Assembly (NCBI GenBank): GCA_022843485.1 | Contig: JALHNM010000003.1 | Coordinates: forward strand, 124,001-188,000 | Length of the DNA: 64,000 bases | From: Fimbriimonadaceae bacterium | GTDB lineage: Bacteria; Armatimonadota; Fimbriimonadia; Fimbriimonadales; Fimbriimonadaceae | Direction of reading: 5' to 3' | Shown: positions 42,802-51,343 of the stretch, one piece after another | How the letters are laid out: each line of letters opens with the position of its first letter | Position numbering within the stretch: position 1 is the stretch's first letter | Notes under the pieces: model-generated | What the model was told of the DNA's origin: nothing | The model's input: the letters and a program-made list of their open reading frames with translations, nothing else | Database searches by the model: none | Made by a program: the position numbers and the translations under genes

Positions 42802-44055
42802 CTAGGAAAGGAGCCGGCTCGGGTTCTCGAGGTAGGACCGGACGACGCCCATGAACTGGGCCCCCACCGCCCCGTCCACGACGCGGTGGTCGAAGGAGCC
42901 GGTCACGTTCATCCGCCACCGGATCTCGAGTTCGTCGTCTCCGCTCACGACCGGCTTGCGACGGGCGGAGCTCACGGCGAGGATCGCGGCGTTCGGGGTG
43001 TTGATGATCGCAGCGAACACGTCGACGTCCAGCATCCCCATGTTCGAGACGCTAAAGGTGCTCCCGGAGAGCTCGTCGAGCCCAAGGCGGTTCTCCCGGG
43101 CCCGGACGGCGAGGTCCTTGCTCGCGGCAGCGATCTGGCGGAGCGTCATCTGGTCGGCGTGCCGCAGGACGGGCACCGTAAGGCCGTCGTCCAGGGCTAC
43201 TGCCATCCCGATGTTCACGGCCCCGTGGAGCAGGACGTGGTCCCCGGCGAAGCTCCCATTGACCGCGGGTACCTCGCGCAACGCCCGGGCGCACGCTCCC
43301 ACCACGAAGTCGTTGACGCTGATCCCCGCCGCCCCTTCCGCCTTGAATATATCGCGCAACTGCATGATGCGGTCGACGTCGACCTCGACGGTCACGTAGA
43401 AGTGCGGCGCCTCGAGCTTGCTCTGCAGCGTCCGCTTCGCCGTGATGGCCCGGATGGGGGTCAGCGGTACCTTCTGATCCTGGCCGTTCGGGGCAGGGAC
43501 GAACGCGGGGGCGACCGGGCGAGGCGCCGCTGGGGCTGGGCTCGCCACTACGGGCGGAGCGGCCACGGGGCCGGAGGCGAGGGCCGCCTTGACGTCCTTC
43601 TCGACGATTCGCCCGCCCGGGCCAGACCCGGCGACTCGAGCGAGGTCGAGCCCGGCTTCGGCGGCGATCTTGCGGGCGAGGGGGCTCGCCTTGACGCGGG
43701 AGTCAGACTCGCTGATCTGCTCGATAATGGGTGGCGCGACGGTAGAGGCACCCTCCTCGGCGGGCACGGCAGCGGCGGGAGTCCCTCCCCCGCTTCCCCA
43801 CCCTTCGGGCAGGGTCTCCCCATCCTTGAGGATCGCCGCGATCGGCACGCCGACGGGCACGGTGACGCCGATCTGGATCAAGAACCCGGTGAGGATCCCG
43901 CTCCCCGGCGCCTCGAGCTCCAGAGTGGCCTTGTCAGTCTGGATGGTCCCGATGACCTCGCCGGTCTTGACCTTGTCCCCGTCCTTCTTGAGCCACTCGA
44001 GGAGCGTGCCCTCTTCCATCCCGTCGCCCATCTTGGGCATGATCACTTCGGTCAT
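42802..44055 (-). CDS. Dihydrolipoyl acyltransferase (E2) of a 2-oxo acid dehydrogenase complex
   Basis: The 417-residue enzyme has the full E2 plan. A lipoyl domain comes first (residues 1-78, lipoyl-Lys42 in QTDKATLELEAP). An Ala/Pro linker and a peripheral subunit-binding domain follow (about 120-155, KASPLARKIAAEAGLDLARVAGSGPGGRIVEKDV), then a second linker. The catalytic domain runs from about 200 to the end, with GSFDHRVVDGAVGAQFM at the active site. It passes acyl groups from E1 to CoA. No E1 or E3 gene is in the window, so the substrate (pyruvate or branched-chain) is open. ATG 44055, with AGGGGA upstream, overlaps the preceding stop (ATGA). Confidence 0.93.
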   Translation of the reverse strand: MTEVIMPKMGDGMEEGTLLEWLKKDGDKVKTGEVIGTIQTDKATLELEAPGSGILTGFLIQIGVTVPVGVPIAAILKDGETLPEGWGSGGGTPAAAVPAEEGASTVAPPIIEQISESDSRVKASPLARKIAAEAGLDLARVAGSGPGGRIVEKDVKAALASGPVAAPPVVASPAPAAPRPVAPAFVPAPNGQDQKVPLTPIRAITAKRTLQSKLEAPHFYVTVEVDVDRIMQLRDIFKAEGAAGISVNDFVVGACARALREVPAVNGSFAGDHVLLHGAVNIGMAVALDDGLTVPVLRHADQMTLRQIAAASKDLAVRARENRLGLDELSGSTFSVSNMGMLDVDVFAAIINTPNAAILAVSSARRKPVVSGDDELEIRWRMNVTGSFDHRVVDGAVGAQFMGVVRSYLENPSRLLS

Positions 44056-44270
44056 CGCGATTCCCCTTCCTCTACCGGCGGGGCGACCACGTCGTCGCTC
44101 GGCCCGGTGTAGATTACCGCCGGTGGCAGAGGCCTCTCGGTCGCAGTCCCTTGGTCGGGTTCGCCGTCCAGCCCCTCGAACGAGTACAGGAGGAGCCTCC
44201 GGCCCCCGGAGACCTCCGCCTCTTCGACCGTCATCGAAACTGGGTCGGGCCCGTCGCCGGTGTGGGTCAC
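44052..44270 (-). CDS. Small acidic protein encoded between ROK kinase and E2
   Basis: The 72-residue reading frame begins at GTG 44270, overlapping the ROK stop (GTGA), and its stop overlaps the E2 start (ATGA), a double coupling that argues for real translation. The sequence has a strand-like core, MTVEEAEVSGGRRLLLYSFEG, and an acidic, Pro-rich end. It is not recognised as a known family. Being directly upstream of E2 and linked to it, it might be an accessory protein of the acyltransferase complex; that is inference. Confidence 0.55.
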   Translation of the reverse strand: MTHTGDGPDPVSMTVEEAEVSGGRRLLLYSFEGLDGEPDQGTATERPLPPAVIYTGPSDDVVAPPVEEGESR

Positions 44271-45289
44271 ACGGCCCCCCAAGCCAGGGCGGCGGCCCCG
44301 AGAAGCCCGGCGTCGTCCGTCTGCTCGGCCAGCCCGATCGTGCAGTCGGCGAAGAGGGCCGGGATCGCCACGTTCCGGGCCTCGGCAATGGCCGGGTCGA
44401 GCAGCCAGCGCCCCGCCTTGCTGATCTGCCCCCCGATCGCGAGGACGTCCGGGGCGAAGACGTTGATGAAGTTGCCGATCCCGACGCCGAGGACCTCCCC
44501 GACTTCGCGCCAGACCTCGATCGCCAGTTCGTCCCCCCGGTCCGCGGCCAACCCCAGGGCCTGGGGGGTGACGCCCGCGATGTCCTCCACGATCTCGAGC
44601 ACCGCGCTCGGCCGACCTCGTCGCAGCTTGTGCTGGGCTCTGGCCACGATGGCGTCTCGTTGACAGTAGCCCTCGAGCGCGCCGTAGGAGCCGGCGTTAC
44701 AGTCCAACCCGCCGCGCTGGACGACGACGTGGCCGAGTTCGGCCCCGCCATGGTTGCCGCCGAGCAGCAGGAGCGGGCCGGTCGCCTGGCCGTGGACGGC
44801 CCGGGGGGCCATCACCACGCCCCCGCCGATCCCCGTCCCGAGCGTCAGGAGCACGAGGCAGTTGGCGCTGCCCCGCCCGCTCCCGTAGCGGTATTCGCCG
44901 AGGGCGGCGCAGTTCGCGTCGTTGCCCATGACCACGGGCAGGCCGAGCCGGTCCGAGAGCGGGGCGGCGAGGGGGACGTCCCGCCAGTAGTGGAAGACGC
45001 CCGCGTGCTCCTCGCCGAAGTTCGGCGCCCACCGGACGACGCCGGCCTCGGAGTCGATGAACCCCGGCACCGCCATGCCGACGGCGAGCACGGGTGTCTT
45101 CGCCGAGGCCACCGCTTGGCGCACCGCCCCCGCGACCGCCTCGATCGTCCGCTCGAAGCCGTCTTGGGCGTGGGACAGGTGTTCGTACCGGTCACCTGCG
45201 GGGGCCCCGCCCGCGTCCAACGCCTGAGCCCGGACGTTCGTCCCACCGAGGTCCACCCCGACGACGCACCCTTGTCGCTCCATCGGCAT
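44267..45289 (-). CDS. ROK-family sugar kinase (glucokinase-like)
   Basis: The 340-residue kinase has the phosphate-binding loop VGVDLGGTNVRAQAL, the catalytic region GMAVPGFID and VVMGNDANCAALGEY (general base Asp), the GTGIGGGVV strand and HGGAELGHVVV. In the ROK zinc motif (CxCGxxGCxE) only one Cys remains (DCNAGSYGALEGY), so the structural zinc site is lost, as in a minority of ROK proteins. It would phosphorylate glucose or a related hexose in the cytoplasm. TATAAT lies two bases before ATG 45289; the ATG at 45283 is an alternative start. Confidence 0.9.
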   Translation of the reverse strand: MPMERQGCVVGVDLGGTNVRAQALDAGGAPAGDRYEHLSHAQDGFERTIEAVAGAVRQAVASAKTPVLAVGMAVPGFIDSEAGVVRWAPNFGEEHAGVFHYWRDVPLAAPLSDRLGLPVVMGNDANCAALGEYRYGSGRGSANCLVLLTLGTGIGGGVVMAPRAVHGQATGPLLLLGGNHGGAELGHVVVQRGGLDCNAGSYGALEGYCQRDAIVARAQHKLRRGRPSAVLEIVEDIAGVTPQALGLAADRGDELAIEVWREVGEVLGVGIGNFINVFAPDVLAIGGQISKAGRWLLDPAIAEARNVAIPALFADCTIGLAEQTDDAGLLGAAALAWGAV

Positions 45290-45291
45290 GG

Positions 45292-45297
45292 ATTATA
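45292..45297 (-). promoter_or_regulatory. TATAAT -10 box abutting the ROK start codon
   Basis: The minus strand reads TATAAT-CC-ATG. Transcription from this box would begin at about the third codon, which suggests leaderless initiation at the second Met (ATG 45283). A good -35 element was not seen. Confidence 0.35.
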
Positions 45298-45424
45298 GAG
45301 TCGGACGCGAACCGGCGACCGACCCGGCTCCGACTGACGTAGTGACCGAGGAAGGTCCAGGAACCGAGGCGGGCCGGGAAGGGTTGCCGGGTGGTAGGGT
45401 CTCTTCGAGGAAGGAAGGCACAGA

Positions 45425-46375
45425 GTGACCGTCAACGACATCTCCCAACTCGCCCAGTCCGTCATTGCCGAGGTCGAGCGCGTCATCGTGGGCAAGCGCG
45501 AGACCGTCGAGTCGGCGGTCCTCACGATGCTGTGCGAGGGGCACCTCCTCATCGAGGACGTGCCTGGCGTCGGAAAGACGACCCTGGCCAAGGCGCTGAG
45601 CCGGAGCATCGGGGGGGAGTTCCGGCGGATCCAGTTCACGCCCGACCTCCTGCCGAGCGACATCACCGGCTCGAGCATCTTCAACCAGGACACCCGGGAC
45701 TTCGAGTTCCGGCCCGGCCCCCTGTTCGCGAACGTCGTCCTCGTCGACGAGGTCAACCGGGCGACGCCCAAGACCCAGTCGGCGCTCCTCGAGGCGATGG
45801 AGGAGCGCCAGGTCTCGAGCGAGGGCGTCTCGCGGGGCCTGCCTCGGCCGTTCTTCGTGGTCGCGACCCAGAACAACATCGAGATGACGGGCACCTACCC
45901 GTTGCCGGAAGCCCAGATGGATCGGTTCTTCGCCCAGGTGCGCCTGGGCTACCCGGGGCGGGCGGACGAGGCCGAGATGCTGATCCAGCAGCAGGTCGCG
46001 AGCCCGCTCGAAGAAGTGCGGCCCGTCGTGGCGCTCGAGAGGCTCGTCGAGGCCCAGGCCGCGGTCCGGCGGATCCATGTGGACTCGAAGGTGCGGGAGT
46101 ACGTGGTCGACATCGTCCGCGCGACCCGGGAGTCGAGCCTCGTCCACCTTGGGTCTTCGCCGCGCGGGTCGCTCTACCTGCTCCACTCGGCCCAGGCGAG
46201 GGCGGCGATGATGGGTGCTGAGTTCGTACGGCCTGACGACGTGAAGGCCTGCGCGCCGATGGTGCTGGGCCACCGCCTCATCGTCCGGGGCGAGGTCCGG
46301 GCACGGGGCACGCTCGGCGAGGACATCGTGCGACAAGCGGTGGACGCGATCCCGGCGCCCATCCCGGTGGCGTGA
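45425..46375 (+). CDS. MoxR-type AAA+ ATPase
   Basis: The 316-residue ATPase has Walker A EDVPGVGKTTLAKAL, the MoxR-specific RIQFTPDLLPSDITG and FEFRPGPLFANVVLVDEVNRA (Walker B), sensor VVATQNNIEMTGTYPLPEAQMDRF, and the C-terminal lid domain. MoxR proteins act as chaperones for metal or cofactor insertion or for envelope protein complexes. Next to DUF58 and transglutaminase-domain proteins it forms a very widespread gene set of unclear cellular role. GTG 45425 has GGAAGG upstream. It is divergent from the ROK gene. Confidence 0.95.
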   Translation: MTVNDISQLAQSVIAEVERVIVGKRETVESAVLTMLCEGHLLIEDVPGVGKTTLAKALSRSIGGEFRRIQFTPDLLPSDITGSSIFNQDTRDFEFRPGPLFANVVLVDEVNRATPKTQSALLEAMEERQVSSEGVSRGLPRPFFVVATQNNIEMTGTYPLPEAQMDRFFAQVRLGYPGRADEAEMLIQQQVASPLEEVRPVVALERLVEAQAAVRRIHVDSKVREYVVDIVRATRESSLVHLGSSPRGSLYLLHSAQARAAMMGAEFVRPDDVKACAPMVLGHRLIVRGEVRARGTLGEDIVRQAVDAIPAPIPVA

Positions 46376-46379
46376 CGCC

Positions 46380-47582
46380 ATGATGAACCGGCTCGTCTCG
46401 ATCGCGCTGTCGGTGGCCGCGATGTTCCTGGTCGTGATGGCGATCCTCGTCAACTCACCGCCGCTGTTCTACATGACCACGGCCGTGCTCGCGCTGCTGG
46501 GTGCGGCACGACTTCAGGCGTGGCTCGCGGTGCGGGGTCTTCGGTTCGACCGAGAAGCGCCACCGTCGGTGAGCGTCGGCGAACAGGTCACCGTCGAACT
46601 CGCCGTGACGGCGGACAGCAAGGTGCGGCGCCCGCTCCTGACGATCGTCGACCACCTGCCGCCCGGCCTCCGCGCGCTCGACCGCACCCCGTCGCTCCCG
46701 GTGGCCCCCGCGTTCGGGCAGCGGCTGCGGACTCGCTACTCGTTCCGCCCGATGCGGCGTGGCCGGTTCAGCTGGCGCCAGGTCACCGTCCACGGGAGCG
46801 ACGCCCTCGGCGTCATCTCGATGGAGAAGGTGTACACGACTGAGGCCGCCCATCTCACCGTGCACCCAGTCGCGATCCCGATCGGGGTCGAACTCCGACC
46901 GGAGGCCGGCTGGGGGCTCAGCGACCTCGAGACCGGCCGGACGAAGGGTTCGGGGCTGGAGCCGCAGGGAGTACGCGAGTACGTCTTCGGGGATCCCCAG
47001 CGGTTCGTCCACTGGAGATCGACCGCTCGGACAGGGCGGCTCATGGTCAAGGAGTTCGAGTCCGGGTCGGGGGTCACCCTCGCCTTGGTCTTGCAGCGAA
47101 AGCAGGGGACGGACATCGGTGGGGCGGGCCTCTCGACGTTCGAGGCCATGTGCGGCCACGCCCTCTTCATCGCGGAGCAGTTCCTCAAGAAGGGAGCCAC
47201 CGTCTTGTTCCCGGTGGTCGAGGGGCCAGACGCCCTTCTCGGCCACCCCGATGCGAGGATGCGGGCCGTCCGCGAGGTGCTCACGGACCTGCAACCGGAG
47301 ATGGCAGCCTCGCTCGCCGACGACACGTCCAAGCTCCGGCTGCCCACGGGCGCGACGCTCGTCCTGTTCCTGGCCGTCCAGGACGCCCTCCTCCCCGACG
47401 TGCTCGCCGGGATGTCGGACGTCAGACGGATCGCGCTGGTCTACGACGCGGCCGCCTATGCGCCCACCGGGGGCCTCCCCCGGACGGTCGCGAACGCTGC
47501 CGACCCGACCTACCTCGCCCGGCTCGAAGCGGCGGGCGTCGAGGTCCACGTGACCGAGCCTGTCCTCGGGGGGCCCGCGTGA
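46380..47582 (+). CDS. DUF58 domain membrane protein
   Basis: The 400-residue protein has two N-terminal membrane helices (about 5-26 and 28-46). An extracytoplasmic-like immunoglobulin-type region follows, then the DUF58 core GVREYVFGDPQRFVHWRSTARTGRLMVKEFES and a von Willebrand A-like fold. DUF58 proteins are partners of MoxR ATPases and transglutaminase-domain proteins. It starts four bases after the moxR stop and overlaps the next gene by GTGA. Confidence 0.93.
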   Translation: MMNRLVSIALSVAAMFLVVMAILVNSPPLFYMTTAVLALLGAARLQAWLAVRGLRFDREAPPSVSVGEQVTVELAVTADSKVRRPLLTIVDHLPPGLRALDRTPSLPVAPAFGQRLRTRYSFRPMRRGRFSWRQVTVHGSDALGVISMEKVYTTEAAHLTVHPVAIPIGVELRPEAGWGLSDLETGRTKGSGLEPQGVREYVFGDPQRFVHWRSTARTGRLMVKEFESGSGVTLALVLQRKQGTDIGGAGLSTFEAMCGHALFIAEQFLKKGATVLFPVVEGPDALLGHPDARMRAVREVLTDLQPEMAASLADDTSKLRLPTGATLVLFLAVQDALLPDVLAGMSDVRRIALVYDAAAYAPTGGLPRTVANAADPTYLARLEAAGVEVHVTEPVLGGPA

Positions 47583-49690
47583 AGGTCGGCACCGAACGGT
47601 CGTTCTTCGACACCGCGCTCGTGATGGTGGGGTGCGGGATGGCGGTGTTCGCCATCGGCATGAGCCTGAGCAAGCCGAACCTTTCGCTTCTCTTGACCCT
47701 CGGAGTCGTGCTCAGTCTCGCGCTGGGGTACTGGCTCTCCCGGGCCGCCGACCGCCACGGGTTGGCGGCGGCGGACGGCTACCTGTGGACTGTCCTAGCC
47801 ATCGTGTCGATCGCTACGATCTGGCCGCTGAACCAGATCCTCCCGGAGGAAGGGTTCCCCTTCCAGCTCATCGTCGGCGGGTGGTTGTGCTGGATGATCC
47901 TGCTCTGTGGGGCCGTCTCGTGGCGCGACCAGACCCTACTCTTCCTGAACCTCCCGTGCCTCGCCATCTTCGGGTTGGTCGGCGTGTTCGACACCTTCCC
48001 CCCCGCCACGATCATGTTCTTCGGGTTCCTGGCGACCTCGACCTTGCTCTACGCGCGGATCCACCACCGGTCGATGGTCAGGCGGGCCCAAGCCGCGGGG
48101 GCGGCAGACGTCGGGCTGCTGCGGCGAGACGCCTGGCGCTGGATGGCGGGGCCCGAATGGGCACTCGTCGCCGCCGCGGCCATCGTCCTCTTCTCGGTCG
48201 TGGGGGCCCCCTTGCTCCAGTTCTCGCTCCGGAACGTGAGCGGGGCAGTGGCGGTGCAGCTTCCGGCGACCCAGAACCGAGCGGCGACCTCGGCGGCCCG
48301 GGTCTCGGCCGACAGCCCGATCGGCCGGGGACCGCTCTCGCCGTCGGACCGGCCCGTGTTCCAGGTTCGCGGCAACAACCCCGGCTACCTGCGCCTCGAC
48401 GCCTACGTGAGCTACAACGGCGGCGGCTGGAACCTCGGTCGGGGTCGCTCCGGCATGGTGCCTCTGCTCGACGGCGAGCCCAACCCCATCCAGGATTCGA
48501 CCTACTACTCTCCCGAAGCCCAGACCCCGTCCGGCGAAGTGCTGGGCTGGCCGGGCGGCGCCCCCGAGGAGGGGCCGGTCACGGGTGACACCGAGACCCT
48601 GGAGATCAGGCCGTTCGAAACCTCGCTGGGGTTCCTCTCCGCCCCCGGCCAGATCGTGGCCGTCGTCGGGATCGACCCGGACCTCCTCCAGTTCCGGTCC
48701 GACGGGGGTGTGGTCCACCGGGCCGGCCTCCGGGCAGGCACCACCGCGACCGTGCGCTACCAGGCGCCGCGCCTGCCGCAGGGCGAAGAGCCAGCGGGCC
48801 TGCCTGCCCCGTTCGAAAGTTCGAGGGGCACGTTCCTGACCCGTGCGTCCATCCCGCCTGAGGTCGCCGGCCTGGCCCGCCTCATCGTCCCGGCCGAGGG
48901 CAGCGACTACGACAAGGCACTCGCGATTCGCAACGCGATCGGTCAACGGGCGAAGTACAACCTTCGTGCCCCCGTGACTCCCGCGGGTCAGGACCCGGTC
49001 GAGTACTTCCTGTTCGAGTCGAAGCAGGGGTACTGCGACCTCTTCGCCAGCTCGATGGTGCTGATGGCCCGGGCGGTAGGCATCCCGGCTCGGTACGCGG
49101 TCGGCTATGCCGTCACCGACCCCACCCGCGACGCCGACGGGTTCCTGACGGTCCGCGAGCGCGACGCCCACGCCTGGGCCGAGATCTACTTCGAAGGCGT
49201 CGGCTGGGTCCCGTTCGACCCGACCGAAGTCGCCGAGCAGGTGCCGGGCGGCGAGCGGGGCACCTCTCCGCCGCCGGAGCGCCCGTGGTTCACGGCCCAG
49301 GCCGGCCAGATCGCGGTCTACGTCTTCATGGGCCTGGCGGTGGTGGGCGCGGTGCTCTCGTTCTACGGGTCGCGGCGGGGGGGGGCCGGGTTCGCGGTCT
49401 CGGGGCAGCTGGCAGCGGTCGCTCGGGCCTACACCCAGTTCCAGAAGTCCGTCGAAGGGCGTATCGGTCGACCGCGGCGCCTGAGCGAGACCTCCCACGA
49501 GTTCGTCGAGGCAGCCGCGCCGACGCTCGGCGAGGCGCTCCCGGCTGCCCGGGCACTCGAGGGCCGGTTCTCGGACGCGCTCTACGGCCCGAGCGAGGTC
49601 ACGGCCGAGTCCGCGACCGCCCTCGCCGTGGCGGTCAAGGAGTTCAGGGCCTCGGTGGCGAAGTTGCCCCGGGACGGTGGAGAGGCGTGA
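47579..49690 (+). CDS. Membrane-bound transglutaminase-domain protein (TgpA-like)
   Basis: The 703-residue protein begins at GTG 47579 with six or seven membrane helices (about 10-220). A periplasmic region follows, and then a transglutaminase-like core with the triad Cys in GYCDLFASSMVLMARAVGIPARYAVGY, His in ERDAHAWAEIYF and Asp in VPFDPT. One more helix (about 580-600) and a C-terminal DUF4129-like tail end the chain. It is the third member of the moxR-DUF58-transglutaminase set and may remodel or crosslink envelope proteins. It overlaps holA by GTGA. Confidence 0.93.
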   Translation: MKVGTERSFFDTALVMVGCGMAVFAIGMSLSKPNLSLLLTLGVVLSLALGYWLSRAADRHGLAAADGYLWTVLAIVSIATIWPLNQILPEEGFPFQLIVGGWLCWMILLCGAVSWRDQTLLFLNLPCLAIFGLVGVFDTFPPATIMFFGFLATSTLLYARIHHRSMVRRAQAAGAADVGLLRRDAWRWMAGPEWALVAAAAIVLFSVVGAPLLQFSLRNVSGAVAVQLPATQNRAATSAARVSADSPIGRGPLSPSDRPVFQVRGNNPGYLRLDAYVSYNGGGWNLGRGRSGMVPLLDGEPNPIQDSTYYSPEAQTPSGEVLGWPGGAPEEGPVTGDTETLEIRPFETSLGFLSAPGQIVAVVGIDPDLLQFRSDGGVVHRAGLRAGTTATVRYQAPRLPQGEEPAGLPAPFESSRGTFLTRASIPPEVAGLARLIVPAEGSDYDKALAIRNAIGQRAKYNLRAPVTPAGQDPVEYFLFESKQGYCDLFASSMVLMARAVGIPARYAVGYAVTDPTRDADGFLTVRERDAHAWAEIYFEGVGWVPFDPTEVAEQVPGGERGTSPPPERPWFTAQAGQIAVYVFMGLAVVGAVLSFYGSRRGGAGFAVSGQLAAVARAYTQFQKSVEGRIGRPRRLSETSHEFVEAAAPTLGEALPAARALEGRFSDALYGPSEVTAESATALAVAVKEFRASVAKLPRDGGEA

Positions 49691-50799
49691 AGTTCGACGC
49701 CGGAAAGGCCGCCACCCACCAAGCGCTCGTCCTGACCGGGGACGACCCCGACGCCCGGGCCAAGGCCCTCTCCGCCGTGCTCGAAGCCTCTGGGATCGAC
49801 GACCTGGACGTCGAGCAGACGGTCGGCGACGCGATGGGCCCGAACGATTGGCTGGCGACCGTCTCGACCGCTCCGTTCCTGAGCGAGCGCCGCGCCCTCA
49901 TCGTCCGATCCGTGGGCCGGTGCGACCCAAAGCGCACGCTCGGCGATGGCAAGCCGGGCCCCGCCCATCCGTGGGTAAAGGCCGCCGGTGCCCTTCCTCC
50001 GACCTCCCTGCTCGTGCTGGTCGTCGACGACGAGACGGGCGACCAAGACCGCCAGCGGCGCACGAAGGCGAACGGAGACGCTTGGGCGAGGTTGGTGAAG
50101 GCGGCAGGGGGCGGGGTCTACGACCTCACGGTCGATGCGGCCGCCGTGCCCGGCCTCGTGCGCGAACGGGCCCAGGCGAGTGGCAAGCAGATCAGCCCGG
50201 TCGCGGCGAAGCTCCTCGCCGAGATGGTCTCCGGGCGCGCGACCCTCGCCCTCGCCGAGACCGACAAGCTCTGCCTGTACGTGGGGGACGAGCCGCAGAT
50301 CACGGAGCGCGACGTGCGGGCGCTCGTCTCACCGGAGCAGGACTACAACGTCTTCCAACTCGCCGACGCCGTGCTCGGAGGGGACGCCGGGGGGGCGATG
50401 CGCCAGTTGCGCACGCTCTCGGCCAGGACGGCCCGGATCGACGAGGCGATCATCGTGCAGATCCTGCCCCGCCTCACCGCGAACGTGCGCATGGTATGGC
50501 AAGCCCGCTACCTGATCGACGAGCGGGCAGACCTCGCCGACCCGCCGGACCGCGTGCGACCCTGGCTGCCGGACCGGTCGATCGCGGACGAGCCCGACTG
50601 GAAGAGGCGGCGGTTCGTCGCGATGGCCCAGCGGGCGTCGCTCGACCAGCTTCGCGGGTGCCTGACCGAGCTTGTGGACCTTGAGGCCCGGCTCAAGGGC
50701 GCTCGGCCGCTGACGACCCCGCTCGACGCTCTGGAGCAGGCCCTGCTCCGGATGTGCGGGCTGACCGGCCCGGGTGTGGCGCGGACGGGCGGGCGCTGA
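49687..50799 (+). CDS. holA: DNA polymerase III subunit delta
   Basis: HolA is the clamp-loader subunit that opens the sliding clamp. The 370 residues show the HolA course: an N-terminal ATPase-like domain without Walker motifs (HQALVLTGDDPDARAKAL...), a middle domain with APFLSERRALIVRSV, the AVPGLVRERAQASGKQISPVAAKLLAEMV segment and the C-terminal collar helices (VFQLADAVLGGDAGGAMRQL). Divergence is high, as usual. GTG 49687 is coupled to the transglutaminase gene; the combination is not functionally related by any obvious logic. Confidence 0.85.
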   Translation: MKFDAGKAATHQALVLTGDDPDARAKALSAVLEASGIDDLDVEQTVGDAMGPNDWLATVSTAPFLSERRALIVRSVGRCDPKRTLGDGKPGPAHPWVKAAGALPPTSLLVLVVDDETGDQDRQRRTKANGDAWARLVKAAGGGVYDLTVDAAAVPGLVRERAQASGKQISPVAAKLLAEMVSGRATLALAETDKLCLYVGDEPQITERDVRALVSPEQDYNVFQLADAVLGGDAGGAMRQLRTLSARTARIDEAIIVQILPRLTANVRMVWQARYLIDERADLADPPDRVRPWLPDRSIADEPDWKRRRFVAMAQRASLDQLRGCLTELVDLEARLKGARPLTTPLDALEQALLRMCGLTGPGVARTGGR

Positions 50800-50813
50800 C
50801 GTAGAAGAGGCAG

Positions 50814-51335
50814 ATGCTCACGCCGATGCTCGCCGCAATGGCCCTCACTCCTTCGACGATCTACAGCTTCACGTTACCGGATATCGATGGCAAGCCGGTG
50901 GCGCTCTCGACGTATAAGGGCAAGGTGCTCCTCGTCGTCAACGTGGCGAGCAAGTGCGGGCTCACCCCGCAGTACGAGGCCCTCGAAAAGCTCTACCTGG
51001 CCCATAAGGGTCAGGGGTTCGTCGTCCTCGTGTTCCCGGCGAACGACTTCGGCGAACAAGAGCCGGGCACGAACGAGGAGATCAAGGAGTTCTGCACGAG
51101 CAAGTTCTCGGTGAGCTTCCCGATGTTCGCGAAGATCAGCGTCAAGGGCGACTCCCAGCACCCGCTCTACCAGTGGCTCATCGCCGAGGGCCCCACGAAG
51201 ACCGACATCGAGTGGAACTTCACCAAGTTCCTCATCGGGCGCGACGGGATGGTCGCCGATCGGTTCTCACCCCGGACCGCGCCGGACGACGATGCGATCC
51301 TCGCCGCCGTCCGACGCGAACTCGCCAAGGATTGA
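50814..51335 (+). CDS. Glutathione peroxidase-family protein (Cys type)
   Basis: The 173-residue protein has the thioredoxin-like GPx fold with catalytic Cys48 in NVASKCGLTPQY, the Gln motif FPANDFGEQEPG and WNFTKF with the catalytic Trp and Asn. Cys replaces selenocysteine, and a second Cys (in EEIKEFC) fits the thioredoxin-dependent 2-Cys type. The N-terminus MLTPMLAAMAL is hydrophobic, but too short to be a clear signal peptide. It reduces peroxides. It lies 14 bases after holA and is convergent with dnaB. Confidence 0.92.
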   Translation: MLTPMLAAMALTPSTIYSFTLPDIDGKPVALSTYKGKVLLVVNVASKCGLTPQYEALEKLYLAHKGQGFVVLVFPANDFGEQEPGTNEEIKEFCTSKFSVSFPMFAKISVKGDSQHPLYQWLIAEGPTKTDIEWNFTKFLIGRDGMVADRFSPRTAPDDDAILAAVRRELAKD

Positions 51336-51343
51336 CGGCGGGC

